From Misgurnus anguillicaudatus (lineage: Eukaryota > Chordata > Actinopteri > Cypriniformes > Cobitidae), in NCBI RefSeq assembly GCF_027580225.2, contig NC_073341.2:16738501-16802500 (forward strand): a stretch of 64,000 nucleotides of DNA, in the 5' to 3' direction. The notes under the pieces were generated by a model, which saw nothing but the letters and a program-made list of their open reading frames with translations, had not been told where the DNA came from and did not search any database. Below, one piece after another: positions 60,579 to 64,000 of this stretch. Position 1 is the first letter of the stretch. Every line of letters begins with the position of its first letter. Position numbers and translations under genes: made by a program.

Positions 60579-61963
60579 GGGGCCAAGCACCTATGGTGCT
60601 GTGGCACCTATTGTTTCTGTTAGTATTATTATTCTTCTTAATCTTAATCTTAATCTTCCCCAATGGGAGTCTATGGCAGCCCTATGAACCGTATATAGGA
60701 AAATGATGAAATTTGGCACAGTTGTAGTGGTGGTCATAAATAGTCATTTGGCCAAAAATGGGGTCTCTAGCAGTAACTCTATAGCGCCACCATCATCTCA
60801 AAAATTCAATGTTCAAATGGTTATAACTGGTGATCCATTAGATCTATGAGAATTCTACTTAGTACACATGATTGCTCTCCTCATGCTTATTGTTTTTAAT
60901 ACTTTACAGTAAGACTCCTCCCATTACAGTATCGGCCATTTTGAAATGTACAGTGTTTCGTTTTTTCGCTACTCCTCCTTCAAATTTAATTCAATTCTTA
61001 TGAGTTTTGGCACATGTGATCTTTGGAGTGAGCCGCATAGAAATGACTGAACAGAATTTTGATATTTTTCTTTATTCAAAAGTAATTAATGCGCGAACTT
61101 AACGAGATTGACGCAAAATTGGTTCTGAGGCTGTATCTCGGTCATTCTTTGATCAATCGAGATGAAATTTGGTACGCTTCATGTCGACCATGAAATGGGG
61201 GTCCATGCCAAATTTGGTGACAGCGCCACCTATGGGTCATGAGATAGGAAAAAAGGCTATTTTTGCGCATAACTTCTGAATCGTTTGTCAGAAAATTATG
61301 ATCTTGGTGTCTACGGATTCCTTGGCTCATGCCGCATCTGTCGATATGTATTATGCCGGGATTGACCGAACCGCCTGTCCGCCATTTTGAAATCTGTGAT
61401 AAATTGCTATAACTTTTGAAGTATCGGATATATCGGCGCAAAAATCGGTAGGGAGCTTCGGCATGACGTCCTGAAGAAATCAGAGAACAGCGCCACCTAT
61501 GGGTTATAAACTATAACAGTTCTTATAGAACTGCTTATAACTTCTGAATTCTTTGTATGGCATGTAAGCTCTTTTCTGCTGGCCCTTGAGCTGTGTCTAC
61601 TGAGTGGCGCATCTGTTAAGTCGTATGCATTGAGATCCTGAGTTCATGGGTTCGAATCCCGCCTGGGACAGATGGTAGTTTCTTCTATTAAAGTTTTGTT
61701 CTTTCCCACCTATTCTTCTTGGCCTGTCTATTGTTTCACATATGTTCTATTTTTGCCATGTTTTCTGTTGCTGCTCTGCACTGCGGTGGTTCTGCTCTGT
61801 CATTGCTACGCTTTGGGTTCTTTGCGGCGCCTTGTGTTCTTGATGCACCTTGGGTGCTCAATGCGCCCTGGGTGATTGATACGTTGTATGTTTCTTGCTG
61901 TGCTTCGGGTGCTCATTGCGCTGATGGTGCTTGGCCCCGTATCGCTGCTTGCAGCTATATTTA
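60579..61963 (+). repeat. Array unit U10
   Basis: One GCC-type head at 60579, body from about 60657, one tRNA-like module near 61650, short tail and the matching terminus GATGGTGCTTGGCCCC plus stem-loop. It belongs to the same short subfamily as U5 and U9. Confidence 0.82.
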
Positions 61964-62006
61964 GGGGTCAAGCACCGAAGGTGCTGAGACACCTCTTGTT
62001 TTTGTT

Positions 62007-62045
<39 letters not shown>

Positions 62046-64000
62046 TTTCCCCAATGGGAGTCAATGGCAGCCCTATGAACCGTACATAGGAAAATGATGA
62101 AATTTGGCACAGATGTAGAGGTGGTCATAAATAGTCATGTGACCAAAAATGGGGTCTTTAGCAGTAACTCTATAGCGCCACCAGTAGTCCAAAAAATCAA
62201 TGTTCAAACTGTTATAATTGGTGAACCATTTGATCTATGAAAATTCTACTTAGTACACGTGATTGCTCTCATCGTGCTTATTGAATTTGATACTTTACAG
62301 TAAGACTACACCCATTACAGTAGCGGCCATTTTGAAATGTACAGTATTTCGTTTTTTCGCTACTCCTCCTTCAAATGCGGTTCAATTCTTATGAGATTTG
62401 GCACAGATGATCTTTGGAGTGAGCCGCATAGAAATGACCGAACAGAATTTTGATATTGATCTTTGTTCAAAAGTAATAAATGCGCAAACTTAACGAGGTT
62501 GACGCAAAAATGGTTCTGAAGCTGTAGCTCAGTCATTCTTTCATCAATTGAAATGAAATTTGGTACACTTCATGTGGACCATGAACTTGGGGTCCATGCC
62601 AAATTTGGTGACAGCGCCACCTATGGGTCATGAGATAGAAAAATAGGCTATTATTGCCCATAACTTCTGAACTGTTTGTCAGAAAATTATGATCTTGATG
62701 TCTATGGATTGCTTACCTCATGCCGCATCTGTAGATGTGAATTATGCCGGGTTTGACCAAACCGCCTGTCCGCCATTTTGAAATTTCAAATAAATTGTTA
62801 TATTTTTTGAACTATTGGACATATCCGCGCAAAAAATGGTAAGGAGCTTCGACATGATGTCCTGAAGGTACATGGGAAGTCAGAGTACAGCGCCACCTAG
62901 GGGTTATAAACTATAACAGTTCTTATTGAACTGCTTATAACTTCTGAATACATTGTCTGATATACATTTTCTTTGTGAAATTGTATTCACTGTTTTATGC
63001 CGATCGCAACGATACCTTGTTTGTCATTTTCCAACATTATGTTCAGGTGTTATTGTAAGGCATATGGTAAATGATTTTTTCGCTACTCCTTTTACAAATT
63101 TTGTGTATTTTATGTCAGGTTCTGCTCGTATAATGTTTGGAGCAATCCGCACAGATGTGACCGAACAGATTTTTGATATTCTGTTCTCTTTCTTAGAAAT
63201 ACCACTCTAAAGTTTACCGTGCCTGTGACGTTGTCTATTTGTCATAGTAATAAATTAATGTGACTGTATATTACATTGTATAGCATCACTATACATAATG
63301 ATCTGCTTGTCTTCAATTTCACTTGAACTAATGTACATTGTATTTCTGTTATTTCTACTTCTGCTGTGTCAATTCTGCATCTTTGGTGATTGACATGTTA
63401 ATCCTTTCAGCTCTCTAATCTCTTGTCTGCTGCCTCATGAACTGTGTCAACTGAGTGGCGCATCTAGTTAAACCACATGCATTGAGATTCTGAGTTCCTG
63501 GGTTCGAATCCCACCTGAGTCATGACGTTTTGTTCTTCCTCATCAATTCTTCTCAACCTGTCTGTAGTTCACATGTGTTCTATTTTTCCATGTGTGCTGT
63601 TGTTGCTCTGCATTGTGGTGCTTCTGCTGTGTCTTTCCTGCATCTTTGGTGATTGACATATGTCAATCCTTTCAGCTCTCTAATCTCTTGTCTGCTGCCT
63701 CATAAACTGTGTCAACTGAGTGGCGCATCTAGTTAAACCACATGCATTGAGATTCTGAGTTCCTGGGTTCGAATCCCACCTGAGTCATGACGTTATGTTC
63801 TTCCTCATCAATTCTTCTCAACCTGTCTGTAGTTCACATGTGTTCTATTTTTCCATGTTTGCTGTTGTTGCTCTGCATTATGGTGGTTCTTGCTGTGCTT
63901 TGTGAGCTTGCTGTGCTTTGTGTCCTTGCTGCGCTTTGTGAGCTCGCTATGCTTTTTGTGCTTGCTGTGCTTTGTGTGCTTTGTGAGCTTGCTGTGCTTT
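61964..64000 (+). repeat. Array unit U11 (runs off the window)
   Basis: One GTC-type head at 61964, a long (ATT)n tract, body from about 62048, second body module at 62960-63200, and two tRNA-like modules with T-arms at 63499-63513 and 63764-63778 (265 bp apart, a local duplication). The 18-bp minisatellite begins at 63889 and continues to the window end. Confidence 0.8.

Noticed and set aside
33639..64000. CRISPR array suggested by hairpin-containing repeats with spacers
   Set aside because: Spacers are (ATT)n tracts of variable length or kilobase bodies, and the DNA is eukaryotic.

Overview
The window looks like intergenic, repeat-dominated DNA from a teleost fish, most probably a cyprinid. 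That is an inference from the AT-rich background, dense hAT, Tc1 and TTAA-type DNA transposons, minisatellite-bearing transposons, and a fish-type MHC class II beta exon. No intact conventional protein-coding gene is visible. The only recognisable host-like coding sequence is a detached MHC class II beta-1 exon (about 2.68-2.94 kb) and an intron-bearing, Gypsy-integrase-like (GIN/GINGER) gene (5.25-7.45 kb). The GIN-like gene has seven inferred exons and two apparent lesions.

Layout. 0-0.36 kb: right end of a hAT element whose full copy lies at 44.5-45.9 kb. 0.6-1.0 kb: LTR-like fragment. 1.0-2.7 kb: AACGTT-rich satellite abutting the MHC exon. 5.2-7.5 kb: GIN-like gene. 8.19-29.42 kb: a hAT insertion bounded by identical 8-bp target duplications. 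Nearly all of it is a second element (9.23-28.76 kb) with mirrored ends, a 133-bp satellite on the left and a 185-bp satellite on the right. Inside lie further hAT, TTAA-type, Tc1 and palindromic elements. 29.8-33.0 kb: nested Harbinger-like and hAT-like elements in a short tandem duplication.

33.6-64.0 kb: a head-to-tail array of eleven units (U1-U11) of one unclassified repeat family, all on the + strand. Each complete unit has a hairpin-forming head, an (ATT)n tract, a conserved body of about 1 kb, tRNA-like modules with a perfect T-arm, a variable 3' part that is an 18-bp minisatellite in U1, U3, U8 and U11, and a 3' end with an inverted copy of the head plus a terminal stem-loop. The head hairpin shows a compensatory base-pair change between subfamilies. 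The organisation resembles non-autonomous Helentron-like rolling-circle elements, but that class is a hypothesis. Several hAT elements and a 3.5-kb TTAA-flanked element have inserted into this array.

Most open frames here are by-products of tandem repeats or AT-rich sequence and are not annotated as genes. Transposon classes are assigned from termini and target-site duplications read by eye, without database comparison.
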